From Janthinobacterium sp. TB1-E2 (GTDB taxonomy: Bacteria; Pseudomonadota; Gammaproteobacteria; Burkholderiales; Burkholderiaceae_D): a stretch of DNA of 64,000 nt. This document shows, one piece after another, positions 49,158-58,303 of the stretch (the stretch's first letter is position 1; every line of letters begins with the position of its first letter). The translations under genes and the position numbers were made by a program. Location of the stretch: assembly GCF_036885605.1 (NCBI RefSeq), contig NZ_CP142523.1, positions 372,001-436,000 on the forward strand, given 5' to 3'. A model generated the notes under the pieces. It worked only from the letters and a program-made list of their open reading frames with translations. It was not told the DNA's origin and made no database searches.

Positions 49158-50988
49158 CCAGCTTCGCGGGGATCGCCCCGCGCAGCGCATTGCACACGAC
49201 GATCGCTTCGGCCCGCGCCAGCATGGCGCGCGTGATGATGGTTTCCTGCGCGTTCCAGGCAGGATCGGCCAGCATGGCCGCGCGCTGCACGCCGGGCAGC
49301 AGTCCGCAGGACAGGGGCGGCGTGTGCCAGCGGCCGTCCAGCTTAATGAAGACATTGCTGCGCCCGCCCTCCGTCAGCTCGCCACGCTCGTTAAAGAACA
49401 GCATGTCGAAGCCGCCTTGCGCCTCGGCCGCGCGCCAGGCCGCGTCATAGCGCGCGCGCACGCTGCTCTTGTGGCGCAGGAACAGATCGCCGGCCGTCGT
49501 TGTATCGGGCGCCAGCATGACGTTGACCGTCCCCGGCAAGGCGCTGAGCACGCCGCTTTGCGTCGTCAACTGGCCATCCTGGCGCAGCGCCAGGCGCAGG
49601 CGGAAAGGGACATTGTCGGGGCGTGCCGCGCAAGCCGCCTGCAGCGCGGCGCGGGCAGCGTTGGCATCCCAGCTAAAACCGAAGTAGGCGCAGGAGGTGG
49701 CCAGGCGCGCCAGGTGGTGCTCCTGCAGGCGGCAACCATGGTCGCGGCTGGCGTGCAGGGTTTCGAACAGTTCGAAGTCGTTGCTCAGGCCCGTCAGGAA
49801 GCGGGCCTTGAGCTGGCATTCCGCAAATTCCTCGTGCGGGTCGCTGTCGAGCACGATGCCGGCGCCCACGCCCATCTCGCCACGCCGGATGCCATCAGGG
49901 TCGGCCGGTTGCAAGGCCAGGGTGCGGATCGGCACGGACATGCAGAAGTCGCCCACGGCGTGGGCGGCGCCGGCGGCTGGCGGATCGAACCAGCCGATGG
50001 CGCCCGTATAGATGCCGCGCGGCGCGGGTTCCAGTTCGGCGATGATTTCCATGGTGCGGCGTTTCGGCGCGCCCGTGATCGAGCCGCACGGGTACAAGGC
50101 CTGGAAGATGCCGCTTAGCGTTGCGTCGGCGCGCAGGCGCGCCTGCACGGTGGACGTCATTTGCAGCACGCTGCTGTAGCGCGTCACCTCGAACAGGGCC
50201 GGCACCTTGACGGAGCCCGTGACGGCGATGCGGCCGATGTCGTTGCGCAGCAGGTCGACGATCATCAGATTTTCCGCGCGGTTTTTTGGGTCGCTGGCCA
50301 GGGCGGCGGCGCGGCGTGCGTTTTCTGCCATTTGCTCAGGCGGGGCGGCCGGCGCCGTGCCCTTCATGGGACGCGCCGTCAGTTCGCCCTGCGCGTGGCG
50401 CACGAACAGCTCCGGCGACAGCGACAGCAGGGCGCCGCCATCGGGCAGCATCACCAGCGCGCCGTAGGGCACGGGCTGGCGCGCGCGCAGCCGCGCATAC
50501 AGGGCCAGGGGTGAGCCGAAGGCGTCGAAGCGCAAACGGTACGTGTAGTTGACCTGATAGGTGTCGCCGGCCACGATGTAGTCGTGGATGCGGTGCAGCG
50601 CGCGCGTGAATTCGGCTTGATCCACGTTCGCGCGGATACCGGCCACGCCGGCCGGCGCGGCGTCCGCGTCGACGCGAGAGTCCAGCCACTGCGCCACCTC
50701 GTCCTGCGACAGCTGCGTGCAATGGTCGAAGACGAGCACTTGCGCCAGCGGCGGCGCGTCAAGGCCGGCCGCGCGCGGCGGCATGGCCAGCAAGTGCGCA
50801 CCCAGTTCGTAGCTGCACACGCTGACGGCGTACTGGCCGCGTTGCAAGGCCTCTTGCAGCCCTTCGAGCAGGGCCGGCCACTGTTGTCCCTCGGTGCACT
50901 GCAAGACCGCCGCCAGGCCCGTGTACAGGCGCGAACCGGCGCCGGGTGTGCTGGCGTCGTCGAGCAGGGCGAAGCAGTCGGTATGCAT
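49150..50988 (-). CDS. pabBC: Fused aminodeoxychorismate synthase component I and aminodeoxychorismate lyase-like protein (PabB-PabC)
   Basis: 612 residues. Residues to about 380 are a chorismate-binding domain: GDTYQVNYTYRLRF, LSPELFVR, RPMKGTAP, NLMIVDLLRNDIGRI and GSITGAPKRRTMEII. The rest is an aminotransferase class IV domain (FELFETLHA, then FFNERGELTEGGRSNVF). Makes p-aminobenzoate for folate in two consecutive steps. The glutamine amidotransferase PabA is not in the window. Confidence 0.9.
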   Translation of the reverse strand: MHTDCFALLDDASTPGAGSRLYTGLAAVLQCTEGQQWPALLEGLQEALQRGQYAVSVCSYELGAHLLAMPPRAAGLDAPPLAQVLVFDHCTQLSQDEVAQWLDSRVDADAAPAGVAGIRANVDQAEFTRALHRIHDYIVAGDTYQVNYTYRLRFDAFGSPLALYARLRARQPVPYGALVMLPDGGALLSLSPELFVRHAQGELTARPMKGTAPAAPPEQMAENARRAAALASDPKNRAENLMIVDLLRNDIGRIAVTGSVKVPALFEVTRYSSVLQMTSTVQARLRADATLSGIFQALYPCGSITGAPKRRTMEIIAELEPAPRGIYTGAIGWFDPPAAGAAHAVGDFCMSVPIRTLALQPADPDGIRRGEMGVGAGIVLDSDPHEEFAECQLKARFLTGLSNDFELFETLHASRDHGCRLQEHHLARLATSCAYFGFSWDANAARAALQAACAARPDNVPFRLRLALRQDGQLTTQSGVLSALPGTVNVMLAPDTTTAGDLFLRHKSSVRARYDAAWRAAEAQGGFDMLFFNERGELTEGGRSNVFIKLDGRWHTPPLSCGLLPGVQRAAMLADPAWNAQETIITRAMLARAEAIVVCNALRGAIPAKLVI

Positions 50989-51009
50989 GGGGACAGCTGC
51001 GGCGGTGAC

Positions 51010-51585
51010 TTACCCCAGCAGCATGGCGATTTGCAGCGCCGCTTCCTGGGATGGATTGATCTTGAAGCCGCTCTTGGCGTAGCGGTGCCAGCGTCCGATG
51101 ACGAAGCTGACGATCAGGGTGGCGCGCGCCGCCACTTCGCTTTCCTTGCCATGGCCTTCGGCGGCGGCCACGCGCAAGGCCTGCTTGAGCGCCAGTTCCA
51201 CGCGGTCGTAGAACTGGTTCATGCGCACTTGCAGACGCTCGTCCTCATTGACCAGCGCATCGCCGATCAGCACGCGCGTCATGCCCGGATTGCTGATGGC
51301 GAAATTGAGCAGCATGCCGATGATGTCGCGCGTCTGCGTCATGCCATCGCTGTGTTTTTCCGCGATCTGGTTGATCAGGCCGAAGACGCTCGACTCGATG
51401 AATTCGATCAGCCCTTCGAACATTTGCGCCTTGCTGGCGAAATGGCGGTACAGGGCCGCTTCCGATACGGTCAGTCTGGCCGCCAGTGCGGCGGTGGTGA
51501 TCTTTTCGCCTTTCGGCTGCTCCAGCATTGCGGCGAGGGCCTGAAGAATTTGTAGCCTGCGTTGGCCCGGCGGTGTGCTTGCCAT
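51010..51585 (-). CDS. slmA: Nucleoid occlusion factor SlmA (TetR fold)
   Basis: 191 residues from the ATG at 51585. TetR-type helix-turn-helix ITTAALAARLTVSEAALYRH followed by FASKAQMFEGLIEFIE, which is specific to SlmA, and a C-terminal ligand/FtsZ-interaction domain. Blocks FtsZ rings over unsegregated DNA. Next to a HAD nucleotidase and near argB, a linkage common in betaproteobacteria. Confidence 0.88.
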   Translation of the reverse strand: MASTPPGQRRLQILQALAAMLEQPKGEKITTAALAARLTVSEAALYRHFASKAQMFEGLIEFIESSVFGLINQIAEKHSDGMTQTRDIIGMLLNFAISNPGMTRVLIGDALVNEDERLQVRMNQFYDRVELALKQALRVAAAEGHGKESEVAARATLIVSFVIGRWHRYAKSGFKINPSQEAALQIAMLLG

Positions 51586-51687
51586 ATTTTCTCTTGTCGT
51601 TAAAAAAAATGCTGCCTTGATGGGGAGGTCCGTCACCGCCGCTAGCGGTGCGGCTTCCAGTGTCAACCGGAAGCCCAGGAATCCCCT

Positions 51688-52422
51688 TCAACGCAGACGG
51701 TGAAGGCGGCGTGCCAAATGCCGGACAGATTTTACTTTGACATCGACGTAAGCGGGGCGATTTAACGCCATGGGCAGCTTCGCCACGCCGATCGGATCGG
51801 CCATTTTCAGGTATTGCGTGATCCAGGCCGTGCGCAGGCCCAGTTTTTTCGCACCCTTGAGGTTGGCCAGGGTGTCTTCCACCAGAATGCAGCGGCCGGG
51901 GCGGATGTGGTGCTTGCGCATCAGTTTGCGCAGCATCAGGGTCGATGGCTTGGGCCGCAACTGGCGGTGCACATGCATCGCCTCGATGGCGACGTGGTGT
52001 GAAAAGTGCCGGCGCAAGCCCAGGTGGCGCATCACGTCGCTCGAATAGCGCAGCGGCGCGTTGGTGAGTAAAATTTTACGGCCAGGCAGGCGTTTGAGTA
52101 AAGCCCCCAGGCCCCGCTCGGCGCGTATCATCGCGCGCAAATCGTCGAACGCATGCGTCTCGTGCAGAAAATGCGCGGCCTGCACCTGATGGTGCTTGAC
52201 CATGCCCAGCAAGGTGGCGCCATAGCGGCGCCAGTAGGCCGCGCGCGCCGCATTGACGATGGCGTCGTCGGCCGGCGTCACGCCGTCGCCCAGTACGCGG
52301 GCAATATACGTGTTCATATTGGCCGTGATGGTGGGGAAGATGGCGTGCGAGGCATTGTGCAGCGTGTTGTCGAGGTCAAACAGCCAGACCGGCGACGAGC
52401 GGTTAAGATGGGACACAGGCAC
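51688..52422 (-). CDS. HAD-family pyrimidine 5'-nucleotidase
   Basis: 244 residues. HAD motif I WLFDLDNTLHN, motif II ILLTNAP, motif III Lys in RPKPS and motif IV CILVEDTLANLKGA. The DNTLH form and length resemble the Sdt1/PyrF-adjacent pyrimidine nucleotidase group. Substrate inferred from family. Confidence 0.85.
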   Translation of the reverse strand: MPVSHLNRSSPVWLFDLDNTLHNASHAIFPTITANMNTYIARVLGDGVTPADDAIVNAARAAYWRRYGATLLGMVKHHQVQAAHFLHETHAFDDLRAMIRAERGLGALLKRLPGRKILLTNAPLRYSSDVMRHLGLRRHFSHHVAIEAMHVHRQLRPKPSTLMLRKLMRKHHIRPGRCILVEDTLANLKGAKKLGLRTAWITQYLKMADPIGVAKLPMALNRPAYVDVKVKSVRHLARRLHRLR

Positions 52423-52446
52423 AGGAGTCTTTGCTAGCGAGAGAAG

Positions 52447-53382
52447 ATGAAAAATTCAACAATCAGGAAAACCATGCGACGCCAGATTATAGTGATGTTT
52501 TGCGGATTATTCTTGCTGCCGTTGCAGGCGGCCTTGGCCGAAGCGCCTTCCGTGGCGCAAAAACGGGGCGCCCTGTTCAAGGTGCAGGACGCCAGCCACA
52601 CCCTGTATCTGTTCGGTACCATCCATGTCGGCGCGCCCGACTTTTATCCGCTCGAGCCGACAGTGACGCAGGCATTGAACGGCGCCGGCGCGCTGGCGCT
52701 GGAGATCGATCCCGGCGCCGATCCGCGCAAGGCCGTCAGCGCCGTGCTGAAATACGGCATGGAGGCGCCAGGCAGCAAAGTGCCGCCTGACTGCCGCCAG
52801 ACCCTGGCGCCGCGTCTGGCGCCGCTGTTGCAAAAATACGGCATCGCGCCCGCAGCGGTGGCGCCGATGAAGCCGTGGATGCTGGCCAGCGTGCTGGCCA
52901 TCGGCGAATTTTCCACGCTTGGCTACCGCTCCGACCTGGCCGTCGACAGTTATCTGTCGCAGCAAGCCAAGGCGCGCAAGATCCCCGTGGTGGAACTCGA
53001 ATCGATGGAAGGCCAGATGGCGCTGTTCGGCGCCATGTCGCCGCTCGACCAGTGCCGCTTCCTCGAAGACGGCGTGGCGTCGATCGAGGACCAGGAACAA
53101 AGCCAGGAAGCGCGCGAGATCGCCGATGCGTGGCGCAACGCCGACGCTGCCGCCTTCGACAAGCTGGCGGCAAAGGCGGCAACAGACCCCTCGTTCGCCG
53201 CGCAGTTCGTGCAAAAGGTGCTGCTGGACGGCCGCAACCCGGCCCTGGCCGACGGCATCGCCAACTTGCTTGCGCGCGAAAAGTCCAGCCTGGCCGCCAT
53301 CGGCGTGCTGCACCTGGTGGGCGACAAGAGCGTGCCGGATTTACTGCGTAAACGCGGATTGAAGGTCGAGCGGGTGTATTGA
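52447..53382 (+). CDS. TraB/GumN family protein, exported
   Basis: 311 residues with an N-terminal signal peptide (FCGLFLLPLQAALAEA). LYLFGTIHVGAPDFYPL and VVELESMEGQMALF match the TraB/GumN superfamily, with VLHLVGDKSVPDLL near the end. Some members are suspected metalloproteases; function here is unknown. It stands between the divergent nucleotidase gene and a repeat/tRNA region. Confidence 0.85.
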   Translation: MKNSTIRKTMRRQIIVMFCGLFLLPLQAALAEAPSVAQKRGALFKVQDASHTLYLFGTIHVGAPDFYPLEPTVTQALNGAGALALEIDPGADPRKAVSAVLKYGMEAPGSKVPPDCRQTLAPRLAPLLQKYGIAPAAVAPMKPWMLASVLAIGEFSTLGYRSDLAVDSYLSQQAKARKIPVVELESMEGQMALFGAMSPLDQCRFLEDGVASIEDQEQSQEAREIADAWRNADAAAFDKLAAKAATDPSFAAQFVQKVLLDGRNPALADGIANLLAREKSSLAAIGVLHLVGDKSVPDLLRKRGLKVERVY

Positions 53383-53437
53383 GTTTTGACGACAGAAGGC
53401 AGAAGAGATAGCGCTAGCTCAGCCGCGCAAGACACGC

Positions 53438-53548
53438 GGCAGAGCAGATGGAAAAGTGTTCAGGGCAAGGCGGACTGACGAAGACAGTACGAATGTACGG
53501 CGAGGAAGGACAACGCCGCCATGGACATTTTTACTATGGGGAGATGAC
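53438..53548. repeat. 111-bp tandem repeat, unit 1
   Basis: Begins GGCAGAGCAGATGG; contains AAGTGTTCAGGGCAAGGCG, the GTACGAATGTAC stem and CCATGGACATTTTT. About 85% like the next unit over the shared core. Confidence 0.8.
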
Positions 53549-53656
53549 GGCAGAGTAGATGAAAAGTGTTCAGGGCAAGGCGCCGAGCCGAAGACAGTAC
53601 GCATGTACGGCGAGGCGAGGCAACGCAGCCATGGACATTTTTCAGATACGGGGATA
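53549..53656. repeat. 111-bp tandem repeat, unit 2
   Basis: Direct repeat starting GGCAGAGTAGATG; same core with GTACGCATGTAC in place of GTACGAATGTAC. It ends seven bases before the tRNA 3' end. Two-unit arrays of this kind can lengthen or shorten by recombination. Confidence 0.8.
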
Positions 53657-53662
53657 AGTCGA

Positions 53663-53737
<75 letters not shown>

Positions 53738-53803
53738 AAATTAAAAGCGGCGCCAGGTGATCTGCGCCGCCAAACTACTCGCTGTGATGCATTGCGATTT
53801 TTT

Positions 53804-54727
53804 TTAGTGCGAACGGATCATAGTACCAAAAGCCTGCTCGGTCAACACTTCCAGCAATAATGAGTGTTCGATGCGGCCGTCGATGATGTGCACCGTGTTC
53901 ACGCCGGACTTGGCGGCGTCGAGCGCGGACGAGATCTTCGGCAGCATGCCGCCCGAGATCGTGCCATCGGCGAACATCTCGTCGATTTCGCGCGCCGACA
54001 GGTCGGTCACCAGGTTGCCCTGCTTGTCCTGGACGCCGGCGATGTTGGTCATCATGATCAGCTTTTCCGCTTTCAGGATTTCCGCGATCTTGCCCGCCAC
54101 GACGTCGGCGTTGATGTTGTAGGCCTGGCCGTCCTGGCCGAAACCGATCGGCGAAATGATGGGAATGAAGGCGTCGTCCTGCAGCGCCTTGACGACGGCC
54201 GGGTTGATCGCGTCGATCTCGCCGACGAAGCCGATGTCGAGGAATTCGCCCGGATGTTCGCGGTCCGGCATCTGCATCTTGCGTGCGCGGATCAAGCCGC
54301 CATCCTTGCCCGTCAGGCCCACGGCCTGCCCGCCGTAATGGTTGATCAGCATGACGATATCCTGCTGCACTTCGCCGCCCAGCACCCACTCCACCACTTC
54401 CATGGTTTCTTCATCGGTGATGCGCATGCCTTGCACGAAGGTGCCTTGCTTGCCGATTTTTTTCAGCGCGTTGTCGATCTGCGGTCCGCCGCCGTGCACC
54501 ACGACCGGGTTCATGCCGACCAGCTTGAGCAGGATGACGTCGCGCGCGAAGCCGTGCTTCAGGCGTTCGTCCGTCATGGCATTGCCACCGTATTTGATGA
54601 CGATGGTCTTGCCGTGGAAATTGCGGATGTAGGGGAGGGCCTCGGCCAGAATCTGCGCCTTGATTTGCGGCGACACCGCCGTCAAGTCGTCATTCATGTC
54701 CAGGTTCAAGTTAGCTAGTTGATTCAT
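53804..54727 (-). CDS. argB: Acetylglutamate kinase
   Basis: Second step of arginine synthesis: phosphorylates N-acetylglutamate. 307 residues. Amino-acid kinase motifs [11 protein letters not shown] (Lys), [12 protein letters not shown] and [13 protein letters not shown] are intact. The N-terminal extension to about 35 resembles arginine-inhibited hexameric versions, so feedback inhibition is possible. ATG at 54727. Confidence 0.96.
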   Translation of the reverse strand: MNQLANLNLDMNDDLTAVSPQIKAQILAEALPYIRNFHGKTIVIKYGGNAMTDERLKHGFARDVILLKLVGMNPVVVHGGGPQIDNALKKIGKQGTFVQGMRITDEETMEVVEWVLGGEVQQDIVMLINHYGGQAVGLTGKDGGLIRARKMQMPDREHPGEFLDIGFVGEIDAINPAVVKALQDDAFIPIISPIGFGQDGQAYNINADVVAGKIAEILKAEKLIMMTNIAGVQDKQGNLVTDLSAREIDEMFADGTISGGMLPKISSALDAAKSGVNTVHIIDGRIEHSLLLEVLTEQAFGTMIRSH

Positions 54728-54928
54728 GGCGAGTCCGGAAAATAGATTTGTGCGATTTTACAGGGAAGAAGAAAATCCTGGAGGCATTATAGGGCGATCT
54801 TGTTGTATTTTCCCTGATGGTCCTATAGTCTGGCCCGATATGTCCCCCAGCCAGCCCTTTTACTGCCCGTTACATCTGCGTCCCATCCCGGCGCGGCATG
54901 ACACACACTTGCCAATTCACACACAGCC

Positions 54929-55129
54929 ATGAGCCAGTGCAGCCTGTGCGGCGCCACTTTCCAGTGCGGCCAGCTTGACCCGGATGCCAACGAACCGTGC
55001 TGGTGCGTGGCTCTGCCGCCCGCCGTTCCCGTGCCCGGTGGCGCTGCGGGCTGCTGGTGCCCCGCCTGCCTGCAAGCCCATATCGCCACCCTGACGCCGC
55101 CTGCAAAAGTCCCGACAGCGGCCAAATAA
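54929..55129 (+). CDS. Cysteine-rich CWC family protein
   Basis: 66 residues with eight cysteines: SQCSLCGATFQCG, then PCWCVALP, and a second WCPACLQAH pair. The C-W-C motif defines the family. Likely zinc-binding; function unknown. It is at the margin of the length most gene callers keep. Confidence 0.75.
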   Translation: MSQCSLCGATFQCGQLDPDANEPCWCVALPPAVPVPGGAAGCWCPACLQAHIATLTPPAKVPTAAK

Positions 55130-55224
55130 GCGCATCGGCATACTTTTTCCTTTGCAAAAGACCTTGCATTTTGTAGGGGAATACGCTCAGACTTCGACTT
55201 TCAAGAATTTCTTATAGGAAAGTT

Positions 55225-58200
55225 ATGCGCTTCAGGGATATCAGTATCGGCGTGCGCATCAATGCCGGTTATGCCATGTTGATCGTGCTGATGCTGGTCG
55301 TCATCGTCCTCTCCGGCAGCCGCATCTATGCCATCCGCGCCGAGACCGACGATATCCTGCAGCGCGACTGGGTCGCCGCCAAGGCCACCAGCAAGATCCA
55401 CGGGCTGGCGCGCGAGGCGGCCACGCGCATCGGCAACCTGCCGAACCAGCACGAGCTGGCGCTGCGCCAGGCGAACCAGGCGCGCCTGGAAGCGATCAAG
55501 CAAGGCATCGACGAGCAGGTGCGCATCCTCGATGGCCTCGATGCGCGGCCCGAAGAACGGCGACTGCTGGAACAGATGCACCTGGCACGCGCCGACTACT
55601 ATGTGTCGCTCAAGGCGATGTTCGAACTGGTCGAGCGCGGCGAGCATGCCCGCGCCGAGCAGGCCATGCAGACGCAGACCTTGCCGGTGCTGGAAAAAGT
55701 GCTGCTGTACGTGGGCCAGCTCGACGACCTGCAGCAGCAGCTGATCCGCGACAGCGCCGCCAGGATACGCAACGACATCGACACCTCGCTGTTGCTGATG
55801 GGCGGCATCGGCCTGGCGGCCTTGCTGACGGGTCTCGTCTTTGCCTGGTCGGCGCGCTCGATCACGCGTCCGCTGGGCGAGGCGGTGGCGATCGCCACGC
55901 GCGTGGCCAATGGCGACCTCAGTTCCGTCATCGAAGTGACGTCGCGCGACGAGACGGGCGAATTGCTGCAGGCGCTCAAGGACATGAGCACCAGCCTGGC
56001 CGTCGAGCAGGACCTGCGCCACGCCGTCGAAGTGGCCGAGGATGCGACCAAGATGAAGTCGGATTTCCTCGCCAATATGTCGCACGAAATCCGTACGCCG
56101 ATGAACGGCATCATCGGCATGACCCATTTGGCGCTGCAGACGGAACTGACGTCGACCCAGCGCAACTACCTGGAAAAGGTGGAATCGGCTTCGAAGAACC
56201 TGCTGGCCATCATCGACGATATCCTCGATTTCTCGAAGATCGAGGCGGGCAAGATGGCCTTTGAAAAAGTCGATTTCTTCCTCGAGGACGTGCTGGCGCA
56301 GATCGCCGACCTGTCCGTGATGCGCGCGCAGGACAAGGGGCTCGAACTGCTGTTCGACGTCGCCCCCGACGTGCCGAACGCCTTGCAGGGCGATCCGCTG
56401 CGCCTGGGCCAGGTGCTGATCAACCTGACCAACAACGCCATCAAATTTACGGACAAGGGCGAGATCGTCGTCACCATCCGCCTGCAGCAGCTGGAAGAGC
56501 ATGCGGCCGTGCTGCGCGTGGACGTGCGCGACACGGGCATCGGCCTCACGCCGCCCCAGCGCAGCAAATTGTTCCAGGCTTTTACGCAGGCCGACACGTC
56601 CACCACGCGCCACCATGGCGGCACGGGCCTGGGGCTGACCATCAGCAAGCGGCTGGTGGAAATGATGGAAGGCGAGATCGATCTGGTCAGCGAAGCGGGT
56701 GTGGGCAGCACCTTTTTCTTCACGGCCCGCTTCGGCCTGGCCGCCGTGCCGCGCGATAATTTGCTATTGCCACAGCAATTCCATGGCTTGCGCGTGCTGG
56801 TGGTCGACGACAACCCCAGCGCGCGTGAAATCTTCGTCAGCATGCTCACGGCGCTGGGCTTCGAGGCGCGTGCCGTGCTTGGCGGAGCGCTGGCCATCGG
56901 CGCCGTGGCGCAGGCGCGCGCCGAGGGGCGGCCGTACGGGCTGGTGCTGATGGACTGGAAAATGCCGGGCATGAACGGCCTCGATACCCTGGCCGGCATC
57001 CGCGCCGATGCCGCCGGCATCGATGCGACACCGGCCTGCATCATGGTCACGGCCTTCCATCGCGAAGCGCTGCTCGAGGCGGCGCGCCAGCGCGACTTGC
57101 CGCTCGACGGCGTATTGAACAAGCCGATCAGCGCCTCGACCCTGCTCGACCAGATTGCGTTCGTGTTTGGCGGCGTGACGGGGCAGAGCCGCAAGACGCA
57201 GCGCCAGAGCAGCTACCGCGACGACGAACGCGCCCTGCGCGGCGCCTGGCTGCTGCTGGTCGAGGATAATGAAGTGAACCAGGAGGTGGCGCAGCATATC
57301 CTCAACGACGCCGGCATCCGCGTCGACATCGCGGGCAATGGCGCCATCGCACTGGCGAAGATCGCGGAAAACGCCTATGACGGCGTGCTGATGGATTGCC
57401 AGATGCCGGTGATGGATGGCTACCAGGCGACGCGCAAGCTGCGCCAGGATCCCCGGTATTCGAACTTGCCCGTGATCGCCATGACGGCCAACGCCATGGT
57501 GGGCGACAAGGAAAAATGCCTGGACGCCGGCATGAACGATTTCATCGCCAAGCCGATCGACGTGGCGCAGCTGTTCGGCACCCTGGCGCGCTGGATCGCG
57601 CCGGCCACGCCGCAGGAAATGGCGGCGGTGGTGGCGCAGCCGGAAGCGGAGCTGCCCGTGATCGCGGGCCTGAAAATGGCGGAGGCCATGCGCCGCGTGG
57701 GCGGCAATGCCGCTTTGATGCGAAAATTGCTGGACCGCTTCGTGGAAACCCAGTTCGACGCCATGCAGCGCATCGTTGCCGCCATCGAGAACAACCAGCT
57801 GGAAACGGCCATCCGCGAAGCGCATACCCTGAAAGGCCTGGCCGGCAATATCGGCGCCGGCGGCCTGGCCGACAGCGCCGCGCGGGTCGAGCACTTGCTC
57901 AGCCTGGGCTCGCACGACGGCTTGCCGCAGGCGCTGGCCGCCTGCACCCTGGCGCTCGACGAGCTGGTGCCGAAGATCGTGCTGGCCATGCAGTCGCGCG
58001 GCCATGCGGCCGAGCCGGGCGGCGCGGCGCTGGCGCACGTGGCGCCGGTGGACCTGGCGCGCCTGGAAGCGGGCTTGCGCGAACTGTCGCAGCTGCTGCA
58101 GCAGGACGATGCGCAGGCCGTCAAGCACCTCGACGGCATCGGCCCCGTGCTGGTCGCGGCGGGGCAGGCGGAACACGCGCGCCAGTTGAAGCGCATGCTG

Positions 58201-58272
58201 GGACAATACGATTTCGAAGGTGCGCTGGCGCAGCTGGGCGAAGTGGCCGATGCGCTGGAGCTGACACTGTGA
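55225..58272 (+). CDS. Hybrid sensor histidine kinase with two receiver domains and an HPt domain
   Basis: 1015 residues. Two transmembrane helices (about 14-31 and 188-208) flank a periplasmic four-helix-bundle-type sensor, then HAMP, HisKA with phosphoacceptor H287 (NMSHEIRTPMNG), HATPase (NLTNNAIKFT, DTGIGL, GGTGLGLTIS), REC1 (VLVVDDNPSA, LMDWKMPGMNG), REC2 (LLLVEDNEVN, LMDCQMPVMDG) and HPt (AHTLKGLAGNIG). All phosphorelay residues are present. The next gene encodes a receiver-HD-GYP protein, a likely output partner. Confidence 0.93.
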   Translation: MRFRDISIGVRINAGYAMLIVLMLVVIVLSGSRIYAIRAETDDILQRDWVAAKATSKIHGLAREAATRIGNLPNQHELALRQANQARLEAIKQGIDEQVRILDGLDARPEERRLLEQMHLARADYYVSLKAMFELVERGEHARAEQAMQTQTLPVLEKVLLYVGQLDDLQQQLIRDSAARIRNDIDTSLLLMGGIGLAALLTGLVFAWSARSITRPLGEAVAIATRVANGDLSSVIEVTSRDETGELLQALKDMSTSLAVEQDLRHAVEVAEDATKMKSDFLANMSHEIRTPMNGIIGMTHLALQTELTSTQRNYLEKVESASKNLLAIIDDILDFSKIEAGKMAFEKVDFFLEDVLAQIADLSVMRAQDKGLELLFDVAPDVPNALQGDPLRLGQVLINLTNNAIKFTDKGEIVVTIRLQQLEEHAAVLRVDVRDTGIGLTPPQRSKLFQAFTQADTSTTRHHGGTGLGLTISKRLVEMMEGEIDLVSEAGVGSTFFFTARFGLAAVPRDNLLLPQQFHGLRVLVVDDNPSAREIFVSMLTALGFEARAVLGGALAIGAVAQARAEGRPYGLVLMDWKMPGMNGLDTLAGIRADAAGIDATPACIMVTAFHREALLEAARQRDLPLDGVLNKPISASTLLDQIAFVFGGVTGQSRKTQRQSSYRDDERALRGAWLLLVEDNEVNQEVAQHILNDAGIRVDIAGNGAIALAKIAENAYDGVLMDCQMPVMDGYQATRKLRQDPRYSNLPVIAMTANAMVGDKEKCLDAGMNDFIAKPIDVAQLFGTLARWIAPATPQEMAAVVAQPEAELPVIAGLKMAEAMRRVGGNAALMRKLLDRFVETQFDAMQRIVAAIENNQLETAIREAHTLKGLAGNIGAGGLADSAARVEHLLSLGSHDGLPQALAACTLALDELVPKIVLAMQSRGHAAEPGGAALAHVAPVDLARLEAGLRELSQLLQQDDAQAVKHLDGIGPVLVAAGQAEHARQLKRMLGQYDFEGALAQLGEVADALELTL

Positions 58273-58303
58273 GAAGGATAATGATGCAGAACGAAGGACG
58301 GGC

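Noticed and set aside
54726..54932. 68-residue frame between argB and the CWC gene
   Set aside because: No ribosome site, no recognisable motif, and it overlaps the argB leader region.
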